A stretch of 64,000 nucleotides of DNA, taken from assembly GCA_018268915.1 (NCBI GenBank), contig JAFDVQ010000009.1, positions 207,243 to 271,242 of the forward strand, in the 5' to 3' direction. Shown here in pieces: positions 9,294 through 17,965 of the stretch. How positions within the stretch are numbered: position 1 is the first letter of the stretch; every line of letters starts with the position of its first letter. Both the position numbers and the translations under genes were made by a program. The notes under the pieces were generated by a model. That model worked only from the letters and a program-made list of their open reading frames with translations, made no database searches and was not told the DNA's origin. This DNA comes from Acidobacteriota bacterium. GTDB taxonomy: Bacteria > Acidobacteriota > Terriglobia > Terriglobales > Acidobacteriaceae.

Positions 9294-12128
9294 CTATTGA
9301 ATCAGCGTACCCTGCTCGTCTTCCTTGCCGTTCACTTCGTCTGGCGGAATGATCACGGCGGCAGCTACCTTATCGTCTGCTTCGAGGTTCAGCAGGCGCA
9401 CGCCTTGTGTGTTGCGTCCCGCAGAGCGAACAGTATTCGTATCGATGCGGATGATCTTGCCCCACTGGCTGATTACCATGAGCTCCGAGGTTTCGTTGAC
9501 CAGAAGTATCGAGCTGGTTTTGCCAACCTTGGGAGTCGCTTTAAGATTCGTTACACCCTGTGCGCCACGTGCAGTGAGGCGATACTCGTCCACGTCTGTG
9601 CGCTTGCCGAAGCCATTCTCGGTAACCGTCAGGATGCGCGACTGAGTGACGCAAAGCTTCTCATCAAGGTCCTTGAGCGCCGACCAGGAATCTTCGACAG
9701 CCTTCTCCGCCTTCTTCTCTTTCTCCTTCAGTTTCTCGTTATCCGGATCGCCGTTACGGCGGTCTTCGCGAGCCTTCTGCAATGCATCCTTGGCGTCGGA
9801 GTAGGCCTTCCGCAGCGACTTGAGCTTGTCCGTAAGGTTGCGAGCCTTGGCGCACTCATCGCGCTCCAGGTCGCGGGCCTCGTCCGAACTGGTGATGGCG
9901 GCGCCGATGACGTAGTCGCCCTTCTTCAGCGATATACCCTTATTGCCGGCAGCATTGCGGCCCATCGGGCGCAAGCCAATTCCGCTGCGCTCGGGATCGT
10001 ACTCCTCCTGGAAACGGATGGCCATGCCTTCGCGGGTTGCGATAAAGATGGTCTGCTTACCGTTGGTGAGCCCTGCCGTGACGAGATCATCGTCCTTGTC
10101 GAGGTTGATAGCGATGATGCCCCGAGCCATGACGTTGGAAAAGTCCTTCAGCGGAGTCTTCTTCACGGTGCCGTTGCGGGTGGCGAAAAAGATGTACTTC
10201 CCTTCTTCCTCAAGATCGCGAACAGGCAGAATGGTACGGACATTCTCGCCTGGCTGAAGACTGAGGAGGCTGGCAATGGACTTTCCTTTGCCTGCCGCGC
10301 CTACGTCCGGAATCTCGTACACCTTGAGCCAATAGACGCGCCCTGTGTTGGTAAAGCACAGCAGGTAGGAGTGCGTCGAGTCGATGATGAGCTGCGAGAC
10401 GAAATCTTCCTCGCGCGTCTTCATGCCGGTCCGGCCCGTTCCGCCGCGTCGCTGCTGGCGATAGATCGAGATCGGAGTCCGCTTCAGGTAACCCTGATGA
10501 GAGACGGTCACTGCAACCTGCTCGTCTGCGATGAGATCTTCGAGTTGAATCTCGGCTGACTCGTCGATGATCTGCGTGCGGCGCTCGTCTCCATACTTAT
10601 CGCGAACGGCTTCCAGTTCCTTGATGATCACGTTGCGCAGCTTCTTGTCGCTGGCGAGGATGGATTCGAGCTCGGCGATGCGTTCGCGGATTTCGTTGAG
10701 GTCGTTCAGAATCTCGTCCACAGAGAGCTGCGTAAGGCGATAAAGTTGCAACTCGAGAATCCAGTCGACCTGGCGCAGTGACAGTCCACGCTCTTCATTC
10801 TGCAGCCGCTCACGTCCGAGGTTCACGACGATGTCGGTCCCCTTTGCCCAGGCATACAGGTTCTCGCGGGCTTCGACCCGCGATGCTGATCCGCGGATGA
10901 TCTTGATCACCTGATCTAGATTGTCGATCGCGATTTTGTAGCCTTCCAACTGGTGCTCGCGCTCCCGAGCCTTGCGCAGCTGGTAGACCGTTCGCCGCTG
11001 AACCACATCGATGCGATGATCGATAAAAGCACGAATCGCAGAATCGAGGCCCAGTTCCTTCGGCTGGCCGTTGAGCACCGCGAGCAGAATCATAGAGAAG
11101 CTCTCCTGCATCTGCGTGTGCTTGTGAAGCTGATTGAGAATGATTTCAGGCTGCGCGCCGCGCTTGAGTTCGATGACGATGCGCATACCGTCGCGATCGG
11201 ACTCGTCGCGAACGTCACCGATATCATCGATAATCTTCTCGGTAACAAGCTCGGCAATGCGCTCTATAAGCTTGGACTTGTTGACCTGGTAAGGTATCTC
11301 CGTGACGATGATCGCCTGTTTTTCTTTCGTCAGACTCTCGATGGCTGCCTTGGCGCGCATCATGAATCGGCCGCGACCCGTCTTATATGCCTGTGCGATT
11401 CCCGCCCTGCCGTAAAGGAAGCCGCCAGTTGGGAAGTCCGGGCCTTGAACGAACTTCAGAATCTCCGCCAGCCCGGCCTTGGGATTCTTCACCAATTCGA
11501 TCGTCGCGTTCACGATCTCCGTGAGATTATGCGGCGGAATATTCGTCGCCATGCCCACGGCGATGCCGCTCGATCCGTTCACGAGCAAGTTGGGAATGCG
11601 CGTGGGAAGGACTGAGGGCTCTTGCGTCGACTCGTCGTAGTTTGGAACGAAGTCGACGGTCTCCATATCGATATCGGCAAGCAGTTCACCGGTTACACGC
11701 ATCATGCGGCACTCGGTGTAACGCATGGCGGCCGGAGGATCGCCGTCGACTGAACCGAAATTGCCCTGGCCATCAACGAGCGGATAACGCAATGAGAAAG
11801 GCTGCGCCATGCGGACCAGCGTGTCGTAGATGGCAGAGTCTCCATGCGGGTGATAGACACCCATCGCCTGGCCGACGACTTTCGCGCACTTTGTGTACTT
11901 CTTGTTGTACTCGAGGCCCATCTCGCTCATGGTGTAGAGCACGCGGCGATGTACGGGCTTGAGGCCATCACGCGCATCCGGGAGCGCGCGTCCGATGATG
12001 ACCGACATCGAGTAGTCGAGATACGAGCGACGCATCTCCTCTTCGATATTGATCGGAATGAGATTCGTATTGTCGCGAGGCGGCGCACCGCCATCGAGAG
12101 GGAGCTGGGGGTTCTTATCGTCTGCCAT
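9294..12128 (-). CDS. gyrA: DNA gyrase subunit A, with coiled-coil insertion in the C-terminal domain
   Basis: 944 residues, longer than the usual 820-890. The winged-helix/tower region is intact: catalytic Tyr137 in AAMRYTEC, and the quinolone-resistance positions are wild type (S98 and D102 in GDSAIYD). The GyrA box QRRGGTGRTG proves gyrase rather than topoisomerase IV. Between two blades of the C-terminal beta-pinwheel, residues about 747-823 form an extra, highly charged helical insertion. The enzyme introduces negative supercoils with GyrB, which is not in this window. No Shine-Dalgarno sequence is evident before the ATG. Confidence 0.97.
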   Translation of the reverse strand: MADDKNPQLPLDGGAPPRDNTNLIPINIEEEMRRSYLDYSMSVIIGRALPDARDGLKPVHRRVLYTMSEMGLEYNKKYTKCAKVVGQAMGVYHPHGDSAIYDTLVRMAQPFSLRYPLVDGQGNFGSVDGDPPAAMRYTECRMMRVTGELLADIDMETVDFVPNYDESTQEPSVLPTRIPNLLVNGSSGIAVGMATNIPPHNLTEIVNATIELVKNPKAGLAEILKFVQGPDFPTGGFLYGRAGIAQAYKTGRGRFMMRAKAAIESLTKEKQAIIVTEIPYQVNKSKLIERIAELVTEKIIDDIGDVRDESDRDGMRIVIELKRGAQPEIILNQLHKHTQMQESFSMILLAVLNGQPKELGLDSAIRAFIDHRIDVVQRRTVYQLRKAREREHQLEGYKIAIDNLDQVIKIIRGSASRVEARENLYAWAKGTDIVVNLGRERLQNEERGLSLRQVDWILELQLYRLTQLSVDEILNDLNEIRERIAELESILASDKKLRNVIIKELEAVRDKYGDERRTQIIDESAEIQLEDLIADEQVAVTVSHQGYLKRTPISIYRQQRRGGTGRTGMKTREEDFVSQLIIDSTHSYLLCFTNTGRVYWLKVYEIPDVGAAGKGKSIASLLSLQPGENVRTILPVRDLEEEGKYIFFATRNGTVKKTPLKDFSNVMARGIIAINLDKDDDLVTAGLTNGKQTIFIATREGMAIRFQEEYDPERSGIGLRPMGRNAAGNKGISLKKGDYVIGAAITSSDEARDLERDECAKARNLTDKLKSLRKAYSDAKDALQKAREDRRNGDPDNEKLKEKEKKAEKAVEDSWSALKDLDEKLCVTQSRILTVTENGFGKRTDVDEYRLTARGAQGVTNLKATPKVGKTSSILLVNETSELMVISQWGKIIRIDTNTVRSAGRNTQGVRLLNLEADDKVAAAVIIPPDEVNGKEDEQGTLIQ

Positions 12129-12208
12129 AGAGGTCGTGAGGCCCGCTGAAGAGACGGCAAAAAGTTGACCGGAAAAAGCAGGACCGGATTTCTGCGGGCT
12201 ACTGCTTT

Positions 12209-12238
12209 ATTTTAACCTCTCAAGCCATCATTCAGCAA
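12209..12238 (-). promoter_or_regulatory. candidate gyrA promoter
   Basis: On the minus strand TTGCTG (12233-12238) and TAAAAT (12209-12214) lie 18 bases apart, followed by an AT-rich initiation region about 80 bases before the gyrA ATG. This is a reasonable sigma70-type pair. The region from 12,129 to 12,368 holds no gene. Confidence 0.45.
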
Positions 12239-12368
12239 CACCAGAGGTGCAATCTAAATATATATTTTTCTTGGCTTTGCGTGAGGTTCCCTGTTGGACA
12301 CGAGGAGTGCTTTTCGAGGGCAGAAAAAAGAGAAGATTTCCAACCGAAAATGCCACCCCCCGGCGGCT

Positions 12369-13622
12369 TTATGGAGCCACTCTCCAGGGTGATGTAGTGC
12401 TCCACTTTGCGAGTTCCTCCCGTGCCCATTTGTTCGATTTGTCTTTGTGGCACGTGGTACATGGATTCGGTATTCCGGACCTCTCGGTGTCATCTGGAGT
12501 GATGAAACGGAACGTGTGCGCAGCTACGTAGTTGTCTTTGATGGTCTGCTCAATCCGCGGCATATGACAAGCTGTGCACTGACTACCCGCACTTTTCGCG
12601 GCGTGATGTGTATGTTCGCTGACCGTGCCGCGGAGGCCTGCTGGATTCTGTTTCGTGTGGCAGCCGAGACATAACGCATTGCCTCTCACAGGCAAATTGG
12701 AGACGGCGTCGCTATGTACTTCGTGGCAATCAAAGCAGCGGAGCTCGCGATGGTACATGTTGCTCTGCACAAAATCATTGCCCTGCATCCGGTTCTTGTG
12801 CGAGGTGAGGTCGGCGTACTGGAAGAAATTCGTAGTACCAGGCTTTGTCTCTTCCAGTTGCCAATAATCCGCCAGGCGATCTCCGGCAGTGAAGCCAACG
12901 GGCCAATCGAAGTACTTGCCTTCGATCGGATTCTTCAGCGGACGCCCCTGGCTATGGCATTGAATGCAGACGTCGTTGGCGCGCACGAAGTCGAGCGTAC
13001 CCGGATTGACTATATTGGCCTTTGTGGCATGCGCTACGTGTGTGCTACCCGGTCCGTGACACTTTTCGCAGCCGACGTTCCATTCCGTGACCTGTTTTGT
13101 ATGAACGTCATAGTTGACCGAGTGGCAGCCGTCGCAGGTCGGCCCGGTAGGACGATCAAAGTTTGTCGGCCCGTAAAACGGAACCCACCAGTCAGTGCCC
13201 GCTTTGACGTGATAGGGTAGCCATTTCTTTTTCGCGACATCCCACTGCGCCGGCAATGGAAAGTAGTCCTCGCCACGTTTCGTAAAGTAGCGCTGCTTGA
13301 ATCGGCTGCCGTAAGTGAACGCGACGTCCTCGAGACTGAAGGTGCGAACAGGATCCGGATGAGCGAAATCGCCAACCACGGCTTCTGGATGCTGTTTTGG
13401 ATCCAGCAGAATATTCGCCATTCGGCTCTTCTTCCAGCCGCTGTACTGCTCCAGATGGCAGCTCTTGCAGGCTTCTGAACCGACGTAGTGCGGCTTCGGG
13501 CCTGGGGCTTGATCCGGTGCGAACTCGGAGGCCGTCTGTGGCGCGGCAGTTGCGACCGAGATCAGAGTAAGCGCTGCCATGACAGCGGAAGGCCAGAACG
13601 CGCGCCGAGACGAGAAGCTCAT
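12369..13622 (-). CDS. secreted octaheme c-type cytochrome
   Basis: About 417 residues. The ATG at 13622 has GAGG six bases upstream and starts a signal peptide (AVMAALTLISVATAA); the longer frame to 13868 overlaps the upstream gene and is rejected. Eight CxxCH haem-binding motifs are present in order: CKSCH, CDGCH, CEKCH, CIQCH, CFDCH, CLGCH, CTACH, CTTCH. Many extra histidines could act as distal ligands. The pattern resembles multihaem electron-transfer or reductase proteins of the NapC/NrfB/doxorubicin-like cytochrome c families, with no assignable substrate. It lies 38 bases after a polytopic membrane protein on the same strand; no dedicated quinol oxidase is visible nearby. Confidence 0.88.
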   Translation of the reverse strand: MSFSSRRAFWPSAVMAALTLISVATAAPQTASEFAPDQAPGPKPHYVGSEACKSCHLEQYSGWKKSRMANILLDPKQHPEAVVGDFAHPDPVRTFSLEDVAFTYGSRFKQRYFTKRGEDYFPLPAQWDVAKKKWLPYHVKAGTDWWVPFYGPTNFDRPTGPTCDGCHSVNYDVHTKQVTEWNVGCEKCHGPGSTHVAHATKANIVNPGTLDFVRANDVCIQCHSQGRPLKNPIEGKYFDWPVGFTAGDRLADYWQLEETKPGTTNFFQYADLTSHKNRMQGNDFVQSNMYHRELRCFDCHEVHSDAVSNLPVRGNALCLGCHTKQNPAGLRGTVSEHTHHAAKSAGSQCTACHMPRIEQTIKDNYVAAHTFRFITPDDTERSGIPNPCTTCHKDKSNKWAREELAKWSTTSPWRVAP

Positions 13623-13660
13623 CGAGACCTCGAAGCCATTTCGTATTGCGATGACCTGTT

Positions 13661-14884
13661 TCAGATAAGCCGCGGAAGACTCATGATGCAAATGGCTATC
13701 TGAAGAATAACCAGAGATGCCGCTGCAGTGATAAAGAGCTTGCGGCGTTCGGATTCGAAAGCATCTGCAAAGACTCCACCGATAAACGTCAGCAGGAACG
13801 GCAGAGCCCAAAGCGACGGACTGGCTGGGACACCCTTTGTCACCACCAGGGCGATGACGATGAAACAAATGAGAGGCGCCGTATTGCCGAAATAGCGCAA
13901 GCGATTTACGCCGAGATACAGCAGCGTAGCTGCACCGGTTGCTACGATGATTCCCGCAATGGCTGGCGACGTGAAGAGGCGTTGCGAGGGCTCGAGCGAG
14001 GCCGAGAGAAATGCGGCTCCCGACCGGAATACATAGCTAAAGGCATCCGGTGAAAAACCGTAACAGACGAAGAGCAAAACCAGGGCTCCTGCTGAAGAGA
14101 GCAGGACGATCGGGAGGATCTGACTGCGACGCCCTTCTGCGATCCACAGCATCAGGGCAAACCCAAGCAGAGCGGCAATCGGCAATGCAACGATATGAGC
14201 AGCCGCTGCGATTCCGAGCACAATAGTGAGGAGAATGATTCGGGGCCGCCATTTGCGCCGTGGGCCCTGCATGGCGTGCGCGACGCCGATACAGGTGTAG
14301 ATTCCGCCATAAATCCCCAGCGCGGCAAGAATCTCGGGGCTAGGCGAGAGACACGCCTTCAAGACAGGCGGCGAAAAGCAGTAGAGGGCAAGAGCCACAT
14401 ACCCGCCCATATTGCCGTACAAGCGGCGTGTAACCCACCAGAGCCCGCCACCCAGCACGCAACCGGCAGCGAGAAAGGGCAGCCGCAGCAGAAGCAGTAC
14501 ATGGGTGATCTGATGGCGAAGTTCCCACATACTCAAGCCGACGCTTCCCTGCCCGGTCGAGGTCTGGAAAACACGATCCTCCGGCTTGCGGAAAAGGTCA
14601 ATGCCGCGCTGTGCAAGGACATTGAATGTGAGTGGAAGCCCGGCGAGCCGGTAGGCCAGCAAGCCGTCGCGGATGTTGCCGCAGCTTGTGTAATAGCCGG
14701 CGAGGGGCGACGGCTTCTCCCAGGTCTCACGGCCACAGCGCGCATATCGGTAGTCAGCTTCAGAGAGAGTCTGATGCCCTACGACCCACAGGCCCTGCAG
14801 GAGGAAGAGCGCAAGCAACACCGCGGCGATGCGCTGTGGCAGATTGAAATGAAAGCGACGGATACGGGCAAATCGGTGGGTCAT
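13661..14884 (-). CDS. polytopic membrane protein, GT-C glycosyltransferase-like
   Basis: About 407 residues with some 9-10 hydrophobic segments and a large extracytoplasmic loop after the first one (roughly residues 40-120, containing SEADYRYARCGRETW). This one-helix/large-loop/many-helices plan, with acidic residues in the first loop, recalls PMT-type (GT-C) glycosyltransferases, but no diagnostic motif is certain. It starts at ATG 14884 and is followed closely by the octaheme cytochrome gene, suggesting one transcript. Function unknown. Confidence 0.6.
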   Translation of the reverse strand: MTHRFARIRRFHFNLPQRIAAVLLALFLLQGLWVVGHQTLSEADYRYARCGRETWEKPSPLAGYYTSCGNIRDGLLAYRLAGLPLTFNVLAQRGIDLFRKPEDRVFQTSTGQGSVGLSMWELRHQITHVLLLLRLPFLAAGCVLGGGLWWVTRRLYGNMGGYVALALYCFSPPVLKACLSPSPEILAALGIYGGIYTCIGVAHAMQGPRRKWRPRIILLTIVLGIAAAAHIVALPIAALLGFALMLWIAEGRRSQILPIVLLSSAGALVLLFVCYGFSPDAFSYVFRSGAAFLSASLEPSQRLFTSPAIAGIIVATGAATLLYLGVNRLRYFGNTAPLICFIVIALVVTKGVPASPSLWALPFLLTFIGGVFADAFESERRKLFITAAASLVILQIAICIMSLPRLI

Positions 14885-14896
14885 CAAGCAGACGAA

Positions 14897-14913
14897 TAGA
14901 CTTATCCAGTCTA
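14897..14913. promoter_or_regulatory. inverted repeat upstream of the membrane-protein gene
   Basis: TAGACTTATCCAGTCTA is a perfect 6-bp inverted repeat with a 5-base centre, 13 bases before the start codon at 14884. It could be a small operator or an RNA hairpin near the start. No partner regulator is identifiable. Confidence 0.25.
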
Positions 14914-14930
14914 AATGCTCGATTCGAGCC

Positions 14931-14973
14931 CAAATGCCACAGGCCGCCTTGCGGCGGCCTGCGCTTGCATTTG
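14931..14973 (-). terminator. terminator of the Ig-like lipoprotein gene
   Basis: Strong GC stem CAGGCCGCC / GGCGGCCTG with a 4-base loop, extended by CAAATGC / GCATTTG arms after a small internal loop, 12 bases beyond the stop at 14986. The T-tract is short. Confidence 0.65.
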
Positions 14974-14985
14974 AAGGGTCTGAGG

Positions 14986-15681
14986 TTAGTTCTGGGCGAG
15001 CGAACCGAAATCGACCGTGCCGATCGCGCTGCTGCCGTCCTTGCCTGTGTAGGTTGCGGTCAACGTGGACTTGCCAGCAGTCATCGCGCGGGCGATGCCT
15101 GTGGACGCGTCCACTCTCACAGCCTGAGGATTGCTCGATGACCAGACGACCTTTCCGTTGAGCGGAACAAGCATTCCTTCCGCGGCCTTTCCGACCGCCA
15201 CATACTGCGCGGAACCGATCGAGTTCGAAAGCCTCACAATTGAAAGCGAGACGATGTGCGATGCCGTGGTCGTGGGTTTGGGCTCCACGAGGTTCACTGT
15301 TGCGGTTGCCCTAATCACGCCGTGAAATCCTTGCTGGCTCGCGGAGATCAAGGTACTCGCCTGAAAAGATGTATTGTTAGGATCTGCGCATGTCACGACG
15401 CTCATGATCCCGCCCGGAGCCATCGTGATCAGCTGCGTGTCGTAGGAATACCATGTGGCCGAATTGGTGATGTCCCTCGTGACCGTCGCGTGATTGGGCC
15501 GCGTGTAGTTTCCAGTGGCAGTAAAGTTCGCCACGACCTGCTGTGTTCCGCAAGGTCCCAGGAGAACTGAATATCCGCTCGGCGTAAGCACGATGGACGT
15601 AAGCGCCGGATCGACCGCGCAGCTAGTGAAAGGGACTACCGAACCGAGCAGCAACAAGGCACCTAACGAACGATTACGCAT
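14986..15681 (-). CDS. putative lipoprotein with bacterial Ig-like (BIG2) domain
   Basis: 231 residues from the ATG at 15681, which has AGGAG six bases upstream (the frame opens at 15765). N-terminal lipoprotein-type signal: LGALLLLGSVVPFTSC, with the acylated Cys at about residue 21. Thr/Ser/Ala-rich beta-strand content follows. The C-terminal 80 residues (NGKVVWSSSNPQAVRVDASTG and so on) are a clear BIG2-type Ig-like repeat, and an earlier segment (ATWYSYDTQLITMAPGG) looks like a second, divergent copy. Probably surface- or periplasm-exposed structural or adhesion-like protein; partner unknown. Confidence 0.7.
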   Translation of the reverse strand: MRNRSLGALLLLGSVVPFTSCAVDPALTSIVLTPSGYSVLLGPCGTQQVVANFTATGNYTRPNHATVTRDITNSATWYSYDTQLITMAPGGIMSVVTCADPNNTSFQASTLISASQQGFHGVIRATATVNLVEPKPTTTASHIVSLSIVRLSNSIGSAQYVAVGKAAEGMLVPLNGKVVWSSSNPQAVRVDASTGIARAMTAGKSTLTATYTGKDGSSAIGTVDFGSLAQN

Positions 15682-16077
15682 GAACATCTCCTGGCGTCTC
15701 CGCCTGGCTGACTTACTCCAGTCAGCTCGACCATCTTCGGGTTGTCCGCACCCGAATGAAAGCAATCAGTTAGCAAGCGCTCTATCGAGCATGCGCGTGC
15801 CGTCGCAAACACTGTGTTTGAAAGAGGGTACAAAATGCAGAATTTAACCGCACCTGACCGTCAACACACCTATGTCCTCATGAGAGGTGGCCCAAGAATA
15901 AGGCAGGTCAAAGCGTCGAATCAATAGCAATCTTGAGTCAAAGAGCCTTTGGCATTACGCGCGTAACTAGCGAACACGACCGGAGTTGTGAGCAATTTCG
16001 AGTTATCAGTCCGATGGCAATAACTGGACGAAGCGAGTTATTCAACTTAGTTGTCTTTTATTTCCATCCGTGCTGTT
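15682..16077. other. intergenic region upstream of ruvB, no gene seen
   Basis: About 400 bases between the divergent lipoprotein gene and ruvB. Open frames here are short or an N-terminal extension of ruvB without family similarity. It is richer in AT than its surroundings. No RNA gene or repeat recognised. Confidence 0.5.
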
Positions 16078-16106
16078 TTGCCGGGGATACCCGCACCCGC
16101 TACACT
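16078..16106 (+). promoter_or_regulatory. candidate promoter for near-leaderless ruvB mRNA
   Basis: TTGCCG (16078-16083) and TACACT (16101-16106) are spaced by exactly 17 bases. The ruvB ATG follows nine bases after the -10 box with no Shine-Dalgarno sequence, so a transcript would begin at or within a few bases of the ATG. Confidence 0.5.
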
Positions 16107-16115
16107 GCTCCCATC

Positions 16116-17153
16116 ATGGCCATCGCACGCGACAACTCCCCTGAACGGCTCGTAAGCGCCTCGCGCGCTGAAGAAGAGCAAGGCTTTGAGCTGAAGCTCA
16201 GGCCGCGGTGGCTTAAAGAGTTCATTGGCCAGTCAAGAGCCAAGGAGCAGCTGGCCATAGCGCTAGAGGCGGCAAAGTCGCGAGGCGAGGCCCTCGATCA
16301 TGTACTACTCTTCGGCCCACCCGGACTCGGCAAGACGACACTCGCCACCATCATCGCCAATGAGCTCGACGTAGGCTTCCAGCAGACCTCAGGGCCGGCT
16401 CTCCAGATCCAGGGTGACCTGACCGCAATCCTGACCAATCTACGAGACCGCCAGGTGCTCTTTCTGGATGAAATACACCGTATGCAGCCGGTGCTGGAAG
16501 AGAAGCTCTACACCGCCCTCGAAGACTACAAGCTTGACATCATCATCGGCCAGGGACCGGCGGCGCGCACCCACGTCATGGAGATCAAGCCCTTCACGTT
16601 CGTCGGAGCAACGACGCGGCCCGGCTTGCTCAGTTCCCCCTTGCGCTCGCGATTCGGTATCTTGCTTCGACTCGAGTTTTATACGGAAGAAGACTTGCGA
16701 GTCATCGTGCAGCGCTCAGCCGAAGTGCTCGGAGTTCCCATCGACGCTGACGGGGCCGCGGAGATCGCACTGCGCTCGCGTGGAACTCCGCGTATCGCCA
16801 ATCGCCTGCTTAGGCGGGTGAGAGACTTTGCACAAGTGCGCGGTACCGGAGTGATCGACAGGCCAATCGCCAACGCGGCCTTGACTATGCTGGAGGTGGA
16901 CGCGCACGGATTCGACGAGATCGACCGCCGGCTGATGCTCACCATCATGCAGAAATACGACGGTGGACCGGTAGGACTGGGGACTCTTGCCGCGACTCTT
17001 GCCGAAGAGGAAGACGCTCTTGAGGAGGTGTATGAGCCATTCCTCATCCAGATCGGCTTTCTGGATCGAACGCCAAGAGGCCGCATTGCAACGCGCTTGG
17101 CCTATGAACATTTCGGAGTGCCCATGCCGGGAAGGCAGGGCGGATTGTTCTAA
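16116..17153 (+). CDS. ruvB: Holliday junction branch migration ATPase RuvB
   Basis: 345 residues from the ATG at 16116, the usual RuvB length; the frame extends to 15933, but the extra 61 residues are not RuvB-like. AAA+ motifs: Walker A GPPGLGKTT, Walker B LFLDEIHRM, sensor region GATTRPGLLSSPLRSRFG, and the C-terminal winged helix with DRTPRGR. RuvB hexamers drive branch migration with RuvA and RuvC, neither of which is in this window. Monocistronic as far as can be seen. Confidence 0.96.
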   Translation: MAIARDNSPERLVSASRAEEEQGFELKLRPRWLKEFIGQSRAKEQLAIALEAAKSRGEALDHVLLFGPPGLGKTTLATIIANELDVGFQQTSGPALQIQGDLTAILTNLRDRQVLFLDEIHRMQPVLEEKLYTALEDYKLDIIIGQGPAARTHVMEIKPFTFVGATTRPGLLSSPLRSRFGILLRLEFYTEEDLRVIVQRSAEVLGVPIDADGAAEIALRSRGTPRIANRLLRRVRDFAQVRGTGVIDRPIANAALTMLEVDAHGFDEIDRRLMLTIMQKYDGGPVGLGTLAATLAEEEDALEEVYEPFLIQIGFLDRTPRGRIATRLAYEHFGVPMPGRQGGLF

Positions 17154-17272
17154 GAATCGGGAAAACTAGAGTGGTCGGCAGCGGCTTCGTGGCTCCTTCC
17201 GCTTCTGCGCTGACTCCGAATCTTCGGACGCTGAAAGCAACTTTTGTTCAATCGTAGTGCTCAGGAGTATCT

Positions 17273-17824
17273 ATGGCTTTGACAGAATCGACGATGCTTG
17301 AACTTGAAACCGCGGCGCCCGATTTTGCGCTGCGGGATGTAGTCACGGGCAAGACTATCAGTCGCGATGATTTCCGGGGGCAGAAAGGACTGCTCGTGAT
17401 GTTCATCTGCACGCACTGCCCTTACGTAAAGCACATCGAGAGCGGCCTGGCGCAGCTTGGTTCCGACTACTCAGCGACACTCGGTATTGTGGCGATCAGC
17501 AGCAATGATGCGCAAAAGTATCCCGACGACAGCCCTGAAGGGCTCAGGAAGCAGGCACAGCGTCTAGGGTTCAAGTTTCCATACCTCTACGATGAGTCGC
17601 AGTCAGTCGCTCATGCATACAACGCCGCCTGCACGCCCGACATTTACCTCTTTGACAAGGATCTCAAGCTCGTATATCGCGGCCAGTTCGATGGAGCGCG
17701 GCCCGGCAACAATGTGCCTGTGACTGGTCAGGATTTACGCGCTGCTCTGGATGCGGTTGTTCGAGGCGAAAAGCCGAATCCGGATCAGAAAGCATCGATC
17801 GGTTGCAATATCAAGTGGAAGTAG
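17273..17824 (+). CDS. thioredoxin-fold protein (AhpC/TSA or TlpA-like)
   Basis: 183 residues with no signal peptide. A redoxin domain spans the whole protein: APDFALRDVVTGKTIS entry motif, active-site CTHC (C46 and C49) followed by PYVKHIESG, and cis-proline context ACTPDIYLFD. This is the cytoplasmic thioredoxin-like family often annotated as peroxiredoxin-like or TlpA-like disulphide reductase; CxxC argues for disulphide exchange rather than classic peroxidase action. AGGAG lies before the start. It follows ruvB by 119 bases and is convergent with galU. Confidence 0.82.
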   Translation: MALTESTMLELETAAPDFALRDVVTGKTISRDDFRGQKGLLVMFICTHCPYVKHIESGLAQLGSDYSATLGIVAISSNDAQKYPDDSPEGLRKQAQRLGFKFPYLYDESQSVAHAYNAACTPDIYLFDKDLKLVYRGQFDGARPGNNVPVTGQDLRAALDAVVRGEKPNPDQKASIGCNIKWK

Positions 17825-17965
17825 CGGAGCTAGCCGTTCGCTTCGCGAACGTGTTAGCGGGGTTCGCAGAGCTAGGGATACGGGGCAGCATCGCGCGCGA
17901 TCAAATCGAGAGCCGAACTCCGCAAACAAGCCGCAAAGCGGCTGCTAACTCCGCTAGCTTCGCTC

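Noticed and set aside
9297..10559. 420-residue frame antisense to gyrA
   Set aside because: Same reason; composition mirrors the GyrA codons.
9294..12128. Topoisomerase IV subunit A instead of gyrase A
   Set aside because: The GyrA box (QRRGGTGRTG) is present, which marks gyrase.
17836..17850. GTTCGC-TTC-GCGAAC hairpin between the thioredoxin-like gene and galU
   Set aside because: Short stem without a T-tract; could be chance, so not called as a terminator.
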